Source of the DNA: Chloroflexota bacterium
Lineage (GTDB): Bacteria > Chloroflexota > Anaerolineae > Aggregatilineales > Phototrophicaceae
Direction of reading: 5' to 3'
Assembly: GCA_013388745.1 (NCBI GenBank)
Contig: JACAER010000002.1
Span: 21,852-85,851 of the forward strand
DNA: 64,000 bases
The notes below the pieces were generated by a model. It worked only from the letters and a program-made list of their open reading frames with translations, was not told the DNA's origin and ran no database searches. Of the stretch, positions 1 through 8,575 are shown piece after piece; the stretch's first letter is position 1; each line of letters opens with the position of its first letter. The position numbers were made by a program, and so were the translations under genes.

Positions 1-235
1 CGCTGTCCGGCATTTCTTCCAGATTTAGCAGGCGCAGCACGGTCGATTTCCCCGAACCCGACTCCCCAACGATGCCTAAGACTTCACCGGGATAGGCTTC
101 GACATCTACGCCCGTTACCGCTTCAATCGCGCCGTAACGTTTGCTCAAGCCCACTGCTTGCACCAGCGGCGGCGTCCCAACCAGACGCGGGGGATCAAAG
201 TGTTGGGAGGACTGGGGGGCGGAGATAACCAGCAT
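1..235 (-). CDS. phnK: C-P lyase complex ATP-binding protein PhnK (N-terminal part, cut by window edge)
   Basis: Only the first 78 codons are present. After a variable N-terminus the reading frame gives an ABC ATPase start ending in a Walker A motif, GESGSGKST, followed by VLRLLNLEEMPDS, as in oligopeptide-type and PhnK ATPases. PhnK is the ABC-type subunit that docks on the PhnGHIJ core of the carbon-phosphorus lyase. I chose ATG at 235 because AAGGA lies about ten bases upstream; in-frame ATGs at 253 and 259 are alternatives. The gene begins inside the 3' end of phnJ, overlapping it by about 40 bases, so translation is probably coupled. Identity rests on both the motif and its place after phnJ. 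Confidence 0.85.
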   Translation of the reverse strand, partial: MLVISAPQSSQHFDPPRLVGTPPLVQAVGLSKRYGAIEAVTGVDVEAYPGEVLGIVGESGSGKSTVLRLLNLEEMPDS

Positions 236-1133
236 GGTAGAAATTTCCTTCATCGTCATAATAAGTGGGGGCTGTTTTCCCCCTATTCATCAACTTTTCG
301 GCATAGCCGCTGTCCGAGAGTTCGTACTGCGCTGTGCCATCTTCTTGCGGCAGTTCGTTCATAAACTTGTTTTGGATGCCGGTCGTTTTACACACCCAAC
401 CGCGCTGATCTTCTACCTGAAATGGTACGTCGCTAAATTCGAGCGGATAGACAGCCGTATACGGCGGCACAGCATATAAGCGTTTTTCACGCCCGGCTGA
501 TAGCAAGGTGAGATGTGCGGATTGATGCAGTTTGGGTGTATCCCAGCGTGGAATTGGACTAGGACTAATGATATAACGCCCGTTGACCAGCGAGGGATAG
601 CTTGCACCTTGAATGTACTGACGATAACGGACAAGCTGCTCATACAGCAGCAGCCATATCTGCCCATAATCAGCATCAGCATGTAGCTGACTCGCTTTGG
701 ACATATCCGCCGTTACGCCGCGCAGCGGTTCGGGGTCAGGCACTTGCAGCACTAACGCCTGTCCTTCAGTCATAATTTCTTCGGGGATACGGTGGCGGCT
801 TTGCAGGATCGTCGCTTTGAGCGTGTCGGTTGTTGTCTCTGCGCCGCTCATCCGCGTGATAAAACGCCGCAGGTTCGCGGCGTTCACCGAGTCATCCGCG
901 CCTTGATCGATGACTTTCACCACGCTCTCCGGTCCAACAAGACTCAGTGTCACTTGCAAGCCCCCTGTCCCCCAGCCGCGCGCAATCGGTAGTTCGCGGC
1001 TGGCATAGGGCACTTGATAACCGGGGATGGCAATTGCCTTTAAGATGCGGCGGCGCAGTTCGCGCTTGGCGTAGGCATCCATGAAGGCATAGCTGTAATC
1101 CTGCCGGGGCTGCGCCAAATCTTGCAGGATCAT
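195..1133 (-). CDS. phnJ: PhnJ-family protein, C-P lyase core subunit lacking most catalytic cysteines
   Basis: The 312-residue product matches PhnJ along its length: IPGYQVP near residue 36, GWGTGG near 53, KVIDQGADD near 73, TRHRIPE-like SRHRIPEE near 112, NGRYIISPSPIPRWD near 184 and GREKRLYAVPP near 214. In E. coli PhnJ this radical-SAM subunit cleaves the C-P bond; its cluster is held by CX2CX21C, with a fourth Cys carrying the thiyl radical. Here the corresponding stretch reads GWVCKTTG then YELSDSGYA, so only Cys248 remains, and it is the only cysteine in the protein. The C-terminus ends in a different tail, TYYDDEGNFYHAGYL. Start ATG 1133 overlaps the phnI stop by four bases. Either a diverged active site or a non-catalytic paralogue; the rest of the fold looks intact. 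Confidence 0.9.
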   Translation of the reverse strand: MILQDLAQPRQDYSYAFMDAYAKRELRRRILKAIAIPGYQVPYASRELPIARGWGTGGLQVTLSLVGPESVVKVIDQGADDSVNAANLRRFITRMSGAETTTDTLKATILQSRHRIPEEIMTEGQALVLQVPDPEPLRGVTADMSKASQLHADADYGQIWLLLYEQLVRYRQYIQGASYPSLVNGRYIISPSPIPRWDTPKLHQSAHLTLLSAGREKRLYAVPPYTAVYPLEFSDVPFQVEDQRGWVCKTTGIQNKFMNELPQEDGTAQYELSDSGYAEKLMNRGKTAPTYYDDEGNFYHAGYLRPPVLPTL

Positions 1134-2233
1134 GGCTGCACCTGCTTCATGGTTTCCAATTCCTGTGAAGCTGGTTTATCCCCAGTGTAGAAAGTGTCGA
1201 TCACCTTACGCACCGAGTCCATACTGCTGGCGAAGGTGACATAATGAGGTAGTTTGAAGTGAATGCAAAAGCCGGATGCTTCAACCGCTTCTGTGTGATA
1301 CATCACAAATTCCTCTGTGTGCGCTGGATGGGGTTCATGATGGTTCATTTCAAGGTCAAGGGTTGAAGCAGCGATGAGTTTGACTTCGTTCCAGCCCAAT
1401 GTCGCCGCAAAGCCTAGCTGATAACCCGCTTTCCCACTCTGGCCGCCGCTGGTAATCACTTCAGCCTGACTAACGCGCACCCGCCCAGCGCTGAATGATT
1501 CGCCGCTGAGCGGATGTTTCATTTCCACTTCGGCATAACCTAAGCGAAGTTCGTTGACCGTTGGATGAATAAGTCCATAACCGCGCATACTGGCATAACC
1601 CAACGCCAGGACACCACCCGTATCGGCACGGGCTAAGGCTTGTAAACGATGGGCACGCGGCGCGGGGAATAAGATCGCGTCGGTGGTCACATCGGGAATA
1701 TCAACAGCTTGCATTTGATCTGACTCAATCGACGGCAGTAACCCTTGTGAACGCTGCCAGTCGGCGACTGCTGGATACGTTGAAGCAGCAGCCGTTTCGG
1801 CTGCTGGCGCGGCGGGCGAGTCGTCTTCTGCCACGCCATCCAGGATGTCCAAACGCAGCAAACGATGGCTGTAATCTAAGGTGGGACCAAGCACCTGCCC
1901 ACCGGGAATATCTTTGAACGCCGCTGAAATACGACGCACCGTCAGCACATTATCCGCCGCGACAGGTTCAGCATAAGCGATGCGTGGTTGTGTCGAACGA
2001 TAGGCGCGCAGGAGCAACACCGCTTCGTAGACATCACCGCCTGTTTGCGCCAAGGCTAGCGCCGCCAGTTCGGGTGCGTAGAGTGAACCCTCGCCCATCA
2101 CTTTATCGAGCAAAAACGGAAGCTGCCTCTGCACAAGTTGCACCGCTTCGGGCGTCAATTTGCCCAGCAGCGCTTGATAGAATAGTTCTGCGTGTTGGAT
2201 AGCCTCTTCGCCGCCCCGTGCTGCTACATACAT
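1130..2233 (-). CDS. phnI: C-P lyase core subunit PhnI
   Basis: The 367-residue product starts MYVAARGGEEAI, the usual PhnI beginning (MYVAVKGGE in E. coli), so I chose ATG 2233, preceded by GGGGGAGAACGG. PhnI with PhnG, PhnH and PhnL makes the ribose 1-methylphosphonate 5-triphosphate from ATP and alkylphosphonate, and it alone is a purine nucleosidase. The C-terminal stretch EEFVMYHTEAVEASGF and then IHFKLPHYV keeps the two histidines, here His325 and His330, that in E. coli (328 and 333) hold a zinc at the PhnI-PhnJ interface. A variable Ala- and acid-rich linker around residues 140-155 is unlike E. coli. Stop overlaps the phnJ start. Confidence 0.95.
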   Translation of the reverse strand: MYVAARGGEEAIQHAELFYQALLGKLTPEAVQLVQRQLPFLLDKVMGEGSLYAPELAALALAQTGGDVYEAVLLLRAYRSTQPRIAYAEPVAADNVLTVRRISAAFKDIPGGQVLGPTLDYSHRLLRLDILDGVAEDDSPAAPAAETAAASTYPAVADWQRSQGLLPSIESDQMQAVDIPDVTTDAILFPAPRAHRLQALARADTGGVLALGYASMRGYGLIHPTVNELRLGYAEVEMKHPLSGESFSAGRVRVSQAEVITSGGQSGKAGYQLGFAATLGWNEVKLIAASTLDLEMNHHEPHPAHTEEFVMYHTEAVEASGFCIHFKLPHYVTFASSMDSVRKVIDTFYTGDKPASQELETMKQVQP

Positions 2234-2247
2234 CGTCCGTTCTCCCC

Positions 2248-2793
2248 CTACTTGAACTCGACCTGTACGCTGCGCGGCAGCCCGACGATTTGTTGACCAT
2301 CGACCAGATAGACATCCCACCCAAGCGGAAAACGGCATACCGCTTGACGCATGTGCCAGAACGGTTTCGGCACACCGCTCACTTGCAGCGCTTGTGCGCC
2401 GTTGATACCCGGACCGCGCAAAGTCAGTGGCAGGCCGCTGCCTAAGGCGCAGCCAATAAACAGCGTTGCCGCTTCATCAGGGTATAACCTCGTGCCGATA
2501 CACGCTTCGCCCAGAGCAGCCAAGTGCTCTTCCCCGATTGCAGGAAAAAAATGATATGCTGCGCGATCAACAGGCAGCGCTTGTGCGCTAGTCTGCGCCA
2601 ATACAGGCTGTAATTTGGCGTCCACCGTGAAGTAGCTGGTTTCCAGATCCAGTAGGCTTCCGGCAATCAATTCAAAGTTGGGCTTGTGTGCCGGCAGTTG
2701 ATACACACGTCCGGGATAACTCAATGCCCACATCAACGCGAGAAAGGTTTCACGCGCCTCGGCTTCAGCACGGGTATACGGCGGCGGCGTCAT
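2248..2793 (-). CDS. phnH: C-P lyase core subunit PhnH
   Basis: The 181-residue product is the normal size for PhnH. The N-terminus RETFLALMWALSYPGRV corresponds to the family's FRxLLxAMSxPG start, and the C-terminus FPLGWDVYLVDG then IVGLPRSVQVE is the conserved FPLGIDLIL...IPRTT ending. PhnH forms the PhnGHIJ core and is needed for phosphonate activation; it has a PLP-transferase-like fold without PLP. It starts at ATG 2793, whose first base is inside the phnG stop (TAATG), so the two are translationally coupled. Confidence 0.93.
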   Translation of the reverse strand: MTPPPYTRAEAEARETFLALMWALSYPGRVYQLPAHKPNFELIAGSLLDLETSYFTVDAKLQPVLAQTSAQALPVDRAAYHFFPAIGEEHLAALGEACIGTRLYPDEAATLFIGCALGSGLPLTLRGPGINGAQALQVSGVPKPFWHMRQAVCRFPLGWDVYLVDGQQIVGLPRSVQVEFK

Positions 2794-3218
2794 TAAAACG
2801 TCTCCATGGCGATGCGCGTCGCTTCGACCTGTCGCAGTAATCGGTCATCAGCTTGCTGTTGAGCCATGTGCTGCTGGTTGATAAAAGTAGTAATGCTGTC
2901 AGTGTGTATATCCGATTGCAGGGCAGCATCGAGCAGAGCGATGGCAAGGGCTTGCAACAAATCCCTGCCCACACACGCCGCATAGCCTTCGACACCGTTT
3001 CCCAGACGGACGTGCGCTTCCGCGACCAATACCTCGCCTAAGTGAAAACGCGCGCCCTTTGCCGTGTCGGTGTAGGGCAGCATCACCAGTCCTGTGCTGT
3101 TTTTGATGACAGTGATCGTGCCTAGCAAGGGCAACAGGTCATCTGCAAAAAGCTTAACGCTCTCTGCCGGTGCGTGAGTCAGGATGGTCAAATAAGCACT
3201 TTGGGGAAAAGCGGTCAC
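2793..3218 (-). CDS. phnG: C-P lyase core subunit PhnG
   Basis: The product is about 141 residues, as expected for PhnG. Recognisable are VMLPYTDTAKGARFHLGEV, the family's region with FxLGEVLVTEAxV, and the helix after GVEGYAACVGRDLLQAL, which matches the G-Y-x-x-V-GRD signature. PhnG is the small subunit of the PhnGHI phosphonate-ribose transferase and of the lyase core. I chose GTG 3218 because CGGAG lies seven bases upstream; reading on to 3290 would drag translation through the inverted repeat at 3245-3279, which is more likely leader RNA. Confidence 0.9.
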   Translation of the reverse strand: MTAFPQSAYLTILTHAPAESVKLFADDLLPLLGTITVIKNSTGLVMLPYTDTAKGARFHLGEVLVAEAHVRLGNGVEGYAACVGRDLLQALAIALLDAALQSDIHTDSITTFINQQHMAQQQADDRLLRQVEATRIAMETF

Positions 3219-3244
3219 AAACAATCTCCGAGGAGTAAGACATC

Positions 3245-3279
3245 GAGTAGGGGCAACCCCCTTGGGATCACCCCTACTC
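3245..3279. repeat. REP-like inverted repeat upstream of phnG
   Basis: GAGTAGGGG and CCCCTACTC form a perfect nine-base stem around a 17-base loop that itself can pair CCCC with GGG. It lies between the phnD stop and the phnG start. GTAGGGGC-type palindromes are a common interspersed repeat in bacterial genomes. In the phn transcript it could also protect or separate the transporter part from the lyase part; there is no T run for intrinsic termination on the minus strand. Confidence 0.6.
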
Positions 3280-3301
3280 AACTGTAGCATTGAATTTGGG
3301 T

Positions 3302-4354
3302 CTAGCGGGCGCGCAGGTCGATGTTCAACAGCGCAGCGATATCACGCAGCGAGTTGTACAGGGCGTCGATGGTTTCAACCCCGGCGCTTTCGCGTGGGTC
3401 GACATAGTAGCGTTCCAGTGCATTGACCACGTCCTGATCTTCCGCAATCGCCAGCAGTGCTGCCTGAACGGCATCCTTGAACGACTGCGGATAGTCGGCG
3501 CGAATGGCAAAGGGTGTTTCTGGAATCAACGGCGACTGGTGGAAGACAACGATGCTGCCATCGGGGCAGGCTTCATAGATTTCCATGATTTCTTCATCGG
3601 TCATGGCCTCCAGATAGGGCCATTCTTCTGCTGTGGCGGGGCCTTCGATGCCCTGATCTGTGTAACCACAGAGGTTGGTGATCGCGCCTTGATCGGCCTG
3701 AGCAGTGAGGTTGGCGTCGAAGGTCGCGCCAGCGTCTACCGTGCCATTGGCAACGGCAAGCACCGCTGCGGGATGGTTGCCGGCGAACTGCACCGAAGTG
3801 AATTCTTCAATTTGCGCAGGATCGGTGAACTGTTGATTGAGCAGAATGTCTGTGGCCGGCACAAGGTAGCCGCTGGTCGAGGCCGGGTCGGTGAAGGCAA
3901 AGCTGCGACCTCCCAGATCGGCGATGCTGGTGATGCCCGAACCCTTGACGGTGAACATCAGGCTGTAGTAGCCGGGGACTTCCTCAAGGTCAACTTCGAC
4001 TTCATAATTGGCAACGGCAATGGCTTCCGCATTCGCCACTTCGGCCGCCAGCAGATAGGAGAACGGACCGACTTCCATCGCGTCCACGCGTCCAGCCGCC
4101 ATCGCTTCGATGATGGTGTTGTAGCTGGTGCCGGTGTACATGATCGTGCGGATACCCAGCGCTGCTTCCAGATAGACGCGCAGCGGTTCGTTGGCTGCCA
4201 GGGCTTCTTCGATATTGTCGCCCGGATACACGCCGACGATAAACGTTTCGGGCCAACCAGTACGATCTTGGGTCGCATCTTGTGCAGCAGCGATGCTCAG
4301 GCTCATCACTGCCAACACGGCAAGCATCAACAACACAAGCACAAACTTCTTCAT
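3302..4354 (-). CDS. phnD: phosphonate ABC transporter substrate-binding protein PhnD
   Basis: The 350-residue product opens with a Sec signal peptide, MKKFVLVLLMLAVLAVMSL cut after AAAQ, and has the PhnD/transferrin-type signatures: VGVYPGDN, LGIRTIMYTGTSYNTIIEAM, then VDAMEVGPFSYLLAAEVA, FTDPASTSGYLVPA and FAGNHPAAVLAVANG. These loops bind the phosphonate oxyanion in E. coli PhnD. It is exported and delivers ligand to PhnEC. It sits after phnE with a 110-base gap and before the lyase genes. I see no lipobox cysteine, so anchoring is unclear. Confidence 0.93.
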   Translation of the reverse strand: MKKFVLVLLMLAVLAVMSLSIAAAQDATQDRTGWPETFIVGVYPGDNIEEALAANEPLRVYLEAALGIRTIMYTGTSYNTIIEAMAAGRVDAMEVGPFSYLLAAEVANAEAIAVANYEVEVDLEEVPGYYSLMFTVKGSGITSIADLGGRSFAFTDPASTSGYLVPATDILLNQQFTDPAQIEEFTSVQFAGNHPAAVLAVANGTVDAGATFDANLTAQADQGAITNLCGYTDQGIEGPATAEEWPYLEAMTDEEIMEIYEACPDGSIVVFHQSPLIPETPFAIRADYPQSFKDAVQAALLAIAEDQDVVNALERYYVDPRESAGVETIDALYNSLRDIAALLNIDLRAR

Positions 4355-4464
4355 TGCTTCTATCCTCCATAGCTGAAAACGTATGAAAATCGGACTGCGT
4401 TGACTTAATTAACTCATGTTACGCACGCCGAGCTTGTCAACAAACTCAATCTGCGTAAGGTGAC

Positions 4465-5442
4465 TTAAATAAAGCGTTGCCGCAGCCAGCTACTGAAACG
4501 ATCAATGATCGTGACAGCCACCACCAACACTAAAGCTGCGCCAAGTACCTTATCGTAATCACTGGTGCCGGTGTACTTGAACAGCAGGAAACCCACGCCC
4601 CCCGCGCCGACATAGCCCAGAATGGTGGCGTGGCGCACATTGCTCTCGAAGTAAATGATCGAGTAGGAGATGAACAGCGGGATCGCTTGGGGCATGACAG
4701 AGTAAATAAACGTTTGAATGCCTGAGGCCCCGGTTGCACGCACGGCGTTCACAGGCGCCGGGTCAATCTGTTCGATAGCTTCGGAAAAGACGCGACTGAG
4801 CGAGCCAACCGAGCCAAAGGCCAGCGCTAACACGCCGGTAAACGGACCCAACCCTACCGCCGCTACGAACAGCAGCGCATACACAAGTTCCGGGATTGAA
4901 CGCATGAAGTTCAGCACAAGACGTATGGTTTGATAAAGAGTGGGATGTGGCGAGGTGTTGCGTGCTGCCAGCAGCGACAACGGTAGCGACATCACGACCG
5001 CCAACAAGGTGCCGATGATCGCCATTTGAATCGTCTCAAAGGTGGCACTAACGATAGGCAGCCACCCAATTTGTGTCTCATTGCCGAAAACATTGATCGT
5101 GCTGGCGGCGATGGTAAAGCTGGCAACCTCTTGTCCAAACACGCTGATGCTGACCTCACGACTGCGGTCTACCTCAAACTCTGGCGGCAGCATTCGTAGA
5201 ATGAGGTTGCCCACCGCAATAAAGGGGTCAAAGACTGAAGTCACACGATTGGCAGGTCCCGGTCCCACAGCCGATAGACTCCAGCTTAGAATGCCAATAA
5301 GCACCAGCCCGATCATCATGCCACGGAACGTCACCTGCGGTAATGGGTTTAGCAAGCGCTCACGGACTTCATTGGGTTCAAACGGTTTCTTCGTGCTGGC
5401 GTCGGCTGGCGGTCGTAGAACAGATGGGTTGAGATTAGCCAT
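4465..5442 (-). CDS. phnE: phosphonate ABC transporter permease PhnE
   Basis: The 325-residue protein has about six membrane segments and the PhnE signature: TFETIQMAIIGTLLAVVMSLPLS near 130-155, then RSIPELVYALLFVAAVGLGPF, the EAA loop SEAIEQIDPAPVNAVRATGA, and HATILGYVGAGGVGFLL near the C-terminus. It forms the membrane channel with PhnC as motor and PhnD as receptor. It follows phnC with a 12-base gap, so the two are co-transcribed. A single permease is present, unlike species with PhnE1 and PhnE2. Confidence 0.93.
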   Translation of the reverse strand: MANLNPSVLRPPADASTKKPFEPNEVRERLLNPLPQVTFRGMMIGLVLIGILSWSLSAVGPGPANRVTSVFDPFIAVGNLILRMLPPEFEVDRSREVSISVFGQEVASFTIAASTINVFGNETQIGWLPIVSATFETIQMAIIGTLLAVVMSLPLSLLAARNTSPHPTLYQTIRLVLNFMRSIPELVYALLFVAAVGLGPFTGVLALAFGSVGSLSRVFSEAIEQIDPAPVNAVRATGASGIQTFIYSVMPQAIPLFISYSIIYFESNVRHATILGYVGAGGVGFLLFKYTGTSDYDKVLGAALVLVVAVTIIDRFSSWLRQRFI

Positions 5443-5454
5443 GAGTAATATTCC

Positions 5455-6252
5455 TTACGCGCTGTTGGCTTCTGCTTCAAATTGGGTGACGCTGCTCACA
5501 ACAGGGGTAAGCTGGTGATCAAAACGGTAGATGCGGTCCAGCACAGATGTGGTCAAGGCACCGGGTTCGCCGTCAAATTCCACTTGCCCACGGGCAATGC
5601 CGATGATGCGGTCAGCAAATTGACGAGCAAGCTCAACCTGATGAATGTTAATCAGGGTCAATACCCCGACATCGCGTGCGACACGCGCCAAATCACTCAT
5701 CACTTGCAGCGAGAGTTCGGGGTCTAAACTGGCTACTGGCTCGTCTGCCAGCAGAATTTTGGGTTCTTGGGCGATGGCACGGGCAATGGAGACACGTTGT
5801 TTTTCACCGCCCGATAAACGATCGGCGCGGAAACTTGCGCGATGCAGCATGTTGACCCGTTCAAGACTGTTGATCGCAATCTCTCGATGAGTGCGGTCAA
5901 AATAGCCCAATAAGCTGCCCAGGCCGCGGTTATAACCCAGTCTTCCGGTCAGGACGTTGGTAATGACTGGCAGACGTTCAATGAGGTTGTACTCTTGCCA
6001 CACAAACCCGATGTGGCGACGGACTAGCCGAAGCTGTTGTTGCCCCATGCCGCTAATGTTTTCATTGTCGAGGATAATTTCACCGCTGGTGGCGGCTTGT
6101 AAGCCATTGATACAACGCAGCAGTGTGGATTTCCCTGCGCCAGAGCGCCCAATTACCGCAATGATTTCACCCCGTTCGGCACTCAGAGAAATGGATTTTA
6201 ATGCTTCGTTGCCATTGGGAAATACCACCTGTAAATTCTTGACTTCAAGCAT
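5455..6252 (-). CDS. phnC: phosphonate ABC transporter ATP-binding protein PhnC
   Basis: ABC ATPase of 265 residues with Walker A IGRSGAGKSTLLRC, Q-loop WQEYNLIERLPV, signature RLSGGEKQRVSIARA, Walker B ILLADEPVASLD and the switch histidine in INIHQVELAR. The PhnC-specific DRTHREIAINSLERVNM region is present. It powers phosphonate import through PhnE. I chose ATG 6252 (MLEVKNLQVVF), matching family starts; ATG 6276 and 6321 are in frame upstream and neither has a clear ribosome site. It is the first gene of the operon. Confidence 0.92.
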   Translation of the reverse strand: MLEVKNLQVVFPNGNEALKSISLSAERGEIIAVIGRSGAGKSTLLRCINGLQAATSGEIILDNENISGMGQQQLRLVRRHIGFVWQEYNLIERLPVITNVLTGRLGYNRGLGSLLGYFDRTHREIAINSLERVNMLHRASFRADRLSGGEKQRVSIARAIAQEPKILLADEPVASLDPELSLQVMSDLARVARDVGVLTLINIHQVELARQFADRIIGIARGQVEFDGEPGALTTSVLDRIYRFDHQLTPVVSSVTQFEAEANSA

Positions 6253-6784
6253 ATTCGATTGTCCAACTTTATTCATTGATAGAGGGTGGTTCGTACTAAA
6301 CTCCTTGACGCGGTCAGACACGAATTTAATGGGGGAATGTCAAATGAGAGTGAAAGATAGATTAAGTTCATAGTTGATTGCGTAAGGAGTTATTTAATCT
6401 TGTCGCAGGGATACAATGCAAAGAATCGAAGGCCAACGACGGCCTTCGAGCACTGTGCTAACGTTCAAAGGTGGGCATAAAGCGCAGCGCCGCAGCCAAC
6501 CCGATTTGCAGCAGCGCCGCCCCTATCGCCGCCTGCCCCAACAAAGCGACGATGACATACAGGATGACCTGTGTGCTCTGACACTGGATGTGGATGCGTG
6601 GATGCGGTTGCTTACGGGTGCATTGAGTCAGAAAATCATCCCGAAATCGCTCATGCCGCCGTCCGCGAAACCCCGCCCGACGATGGCACGCCCGTTTTGA
6701 CCTATCTGCCACAAGTCGGGAAAAGGGTCAATGCTCACCACAATTTCTGCGGATACCTTGTTCCAGCTTCCATTGTCCGTTTCT
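6253..6784 (-). other. intergenic region with probable decayed coding sequence
   Basis: No intact gene fits these 530 bases. On the minus strand two frames look protein-like but broken: SIDPFPDLWQIGQNGRAIVG runs from the end of the hydrolase gene to a stop at 6628, and a second frame gives a hydrophobic helix, LYVIVALLGQAAIGAALLQI, ending at 6458. They could be fragments of one or two decayed genes. The part next to phnC (6,320-6,410) is AT-rich and probably holds the phn promoter; a TTGACA lies at 6335-6340 (minus strand) but no good -10 follows at 17 bases. Confidence 0.3.
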
Positions 6785-8575
6785 TCACTCTACAACTGGC
6801 AGCAGCACCTTCGACGTATGCGCCACCTGGATAATTGGCTGGCCCTGGGCAGGGATGCGAGTAAACGTCTCGGCATCGGCCCCCGCGATGGCGATGCGGA
6901 TGCGATGCCCGGATCGAATCAATACTGAGGTAGGTTGCAGCGTTATTGCTAACGTGACGAATTCCCCAATCGGCAGCGGTGAAGCATCCGCTCGCATGTA
7001 GCTGTGGTGCGGCACATGAGGGGCTTCATCGGGGCGAAGGATTTCCTTCAGAGCACGATGAATGCCACGCAATTGACCTTCGGTAATATAGCGCACTACA
7101 CCGTACTCATCGACATCCTCCACATAGACGAAGAACGCGCCATCCTCAGATGTTGACATCAGATCCAGATAGGCGACCGGATACCCGGTGATTTCCATAT
7201 CCTGCGCAAGTGGCGCAGACGTATAGCACAGCAGGCGCTTATCGGCCTCGGCGCGGTTGGGGTAGACCAGTGGGCGCGCCATCTGCGTGTGCCAACGGTT
7301 AGTGAGGCCTGTGCTAGCCTTGAAATCCACCACGTAGCGGTCGGGGGCGCTGCCTGTTGGGGCGGGTTGGGGCGCAAAACCCCCCTGCGGTTGCAGATAC
7401 CAGGTCTCGACTCTGGACTGTGGCAGTGGGAACTGCTCAGTGCGTTTCCAGGTATCTGTGCCGAGTGTCTGATAGAAGATGACCTTACCTTGCGGTGGCG
7501 CATCCTGCGCCAGTGTCTGGTCGAAGAACTGCAATATTGCATCCCACTGGCGCTGTTTGGGTGGATGCGCAGGGCCATTCGCCTTGCGGTAGGGGCTGCC
7601 GTCGTGCGTCATCTCGTGCTTCCATGTGCCGATGACCACAACTTGCGGATTGGGATGACGCCGATAGGTGCGCAGAGCGGCTTCGGCAGTGGCGCCATCG
7701 AGCCAGCTTGCCCATGAGAACACCGGCACACTGCTGGCAGCAATCCGGTCCTCGTGTGGGAAAATGCTCATATCATCCAGCGTTACACCTGTGTTGCCGA
7801 AAGGGTCATCGCGGAAGGTGATAGCACGCATAGCAGCAAAGATATCGGTGTTGCCTTTGTGCTGCGCAAATGCGCGCGCCAGCAGCGCTCCATCCTTGTC
7901 CTCATCCACAGCACGCACGCTCTTGGTCATCAGGCGTGCTAACCGAGGGAAAAGTCCAGATGGCTTACCACTATCGAGCAGGGTGTTGCTGGTGCTCCAA
8001 GCCCGCATAAATGCCTCGTTGAAAATACCGCCGGGCGCGACGATATCGGCGTAGATGTCATACTCAATCTCCTGGGGAATGACCCCACACACGGTGGGCC
8101 GACCACAGGTTGTCAGACGCAGCGCTGCTGCGCCTTCATACGAGATGCCATATGCGCCAACGCGCCCATTGCTCCAAGGCTGAGCGGTAATCCACGCCGC
8201 CACCTCGCAGTAATCGCTAACTTCTTCAGGTGTCCAGGGATGCTGGCTAATTCCAAAAGAGGCCCCTGTACCACGCACATCCATTATCACTACCGCAAAT
8301 CCCCGTGCCATCAGCGCCTTTGGAACATCCTCACGCGGGCCAATCGGCGCTTTGTTGGGCGGGCTTGGTATCCGTAACTTTAGGCTGCGCCAATAACGTG
8401 CCATCACCAGCACAGTGGGCAAGCGTTTCCCTTCAGTGCCTTTGGGCAGCATGATGTCAACAGCGATTTTCGTGTCATCGCGCATCGGCAAATATCTTGA
8501 ACTGCTGATGACCCCCTCATAGCGGCTGGCGGGCGGTCTGGCGAACAGGTCATCGAAACTGCGTAAGACCGTCAT
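6785..8575 (-). CDS. CocE/NonD-type alpha/beta hydrolase (peptidase S15 family)
   Basis: The 596-residue product has the X-Pro dipeptidyl-peptidase/cocaine esterase layout: a catalytic alpha/beta domain with VVIMDVRGTGASFG near 95 and the nucleophile in GAYGISYEGAAAL (Ser about 145), and a C-terminal jelly roll with ITLQPTSVLIRSGHRIRIAI. A histidine after GTWKHEMTHDG near 330 is possible but family members usually take His later. These enzymes hydrolyse esters or acylated amines; substrate cannot be told. No signal peptide, so cytoplasmic. It overlaps the PadR gene by four bases (ATGA), so the two form one operon and the regulator probably controls it. Confidence 0.88.
   Translation of the reverse strand: MTVLRSFDDLFARPPASRYEGVISSSRYLPMRDDTKIAVDIMLPKGTEGKRLPTVLVMARYWRSLKLRIPSPPNKAPIGPREDVPKALMARGFAVVIMDVRGTGASFGISQHPWTPEEVSDYCEVAAWITAQPWSNGRVGAYGISYEGAAALRLTTCGRPTVCGVIPQEIEYDIYADIVAPGGIFNEAFMRAWSTSNTLLDSGKPSGLFPRLARLMTKSVRAVDEDKDGALLARAFAQHKGNTDIFAAMRAITFRDDPFGNTGVTLDDMSIFPHEDRIAASSVPVFSWASWLDGATAEAALRTYRRHPNPQVVVIGTWKHEMTHDGSPYRKANGPAHPPKQRQWDAILQFFDQTLAQDAPPQGKVIFYQTLGTDTWKRTEQFPLPQSRVETWYLQPQGGFAPQPAPTGSAPDRYVVDFKASTGLTNRWHTQMARPLVYPNRAEADKRLLCYTSAPLAQDMEITGYPVAYLDLMSTSEDGAFFVYVEDVDEYGVVRYITEGQLRGIHRALKEILRPDEAPHVPHHSYMRADASPLPIGEFVTLAITLQPTSVLIRSGHRIRIAIAGADAETFTRIPAQGQPIIQVAHTSKVLLPVVE

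Noticed and set aside
2234..2338. Upstream extension of phnI to 2338
   Set aside because: The added 35 residues are unlike any PhnI and overlap phnH; ATG 2233 with a good ribosome site gives the family N-terminus.
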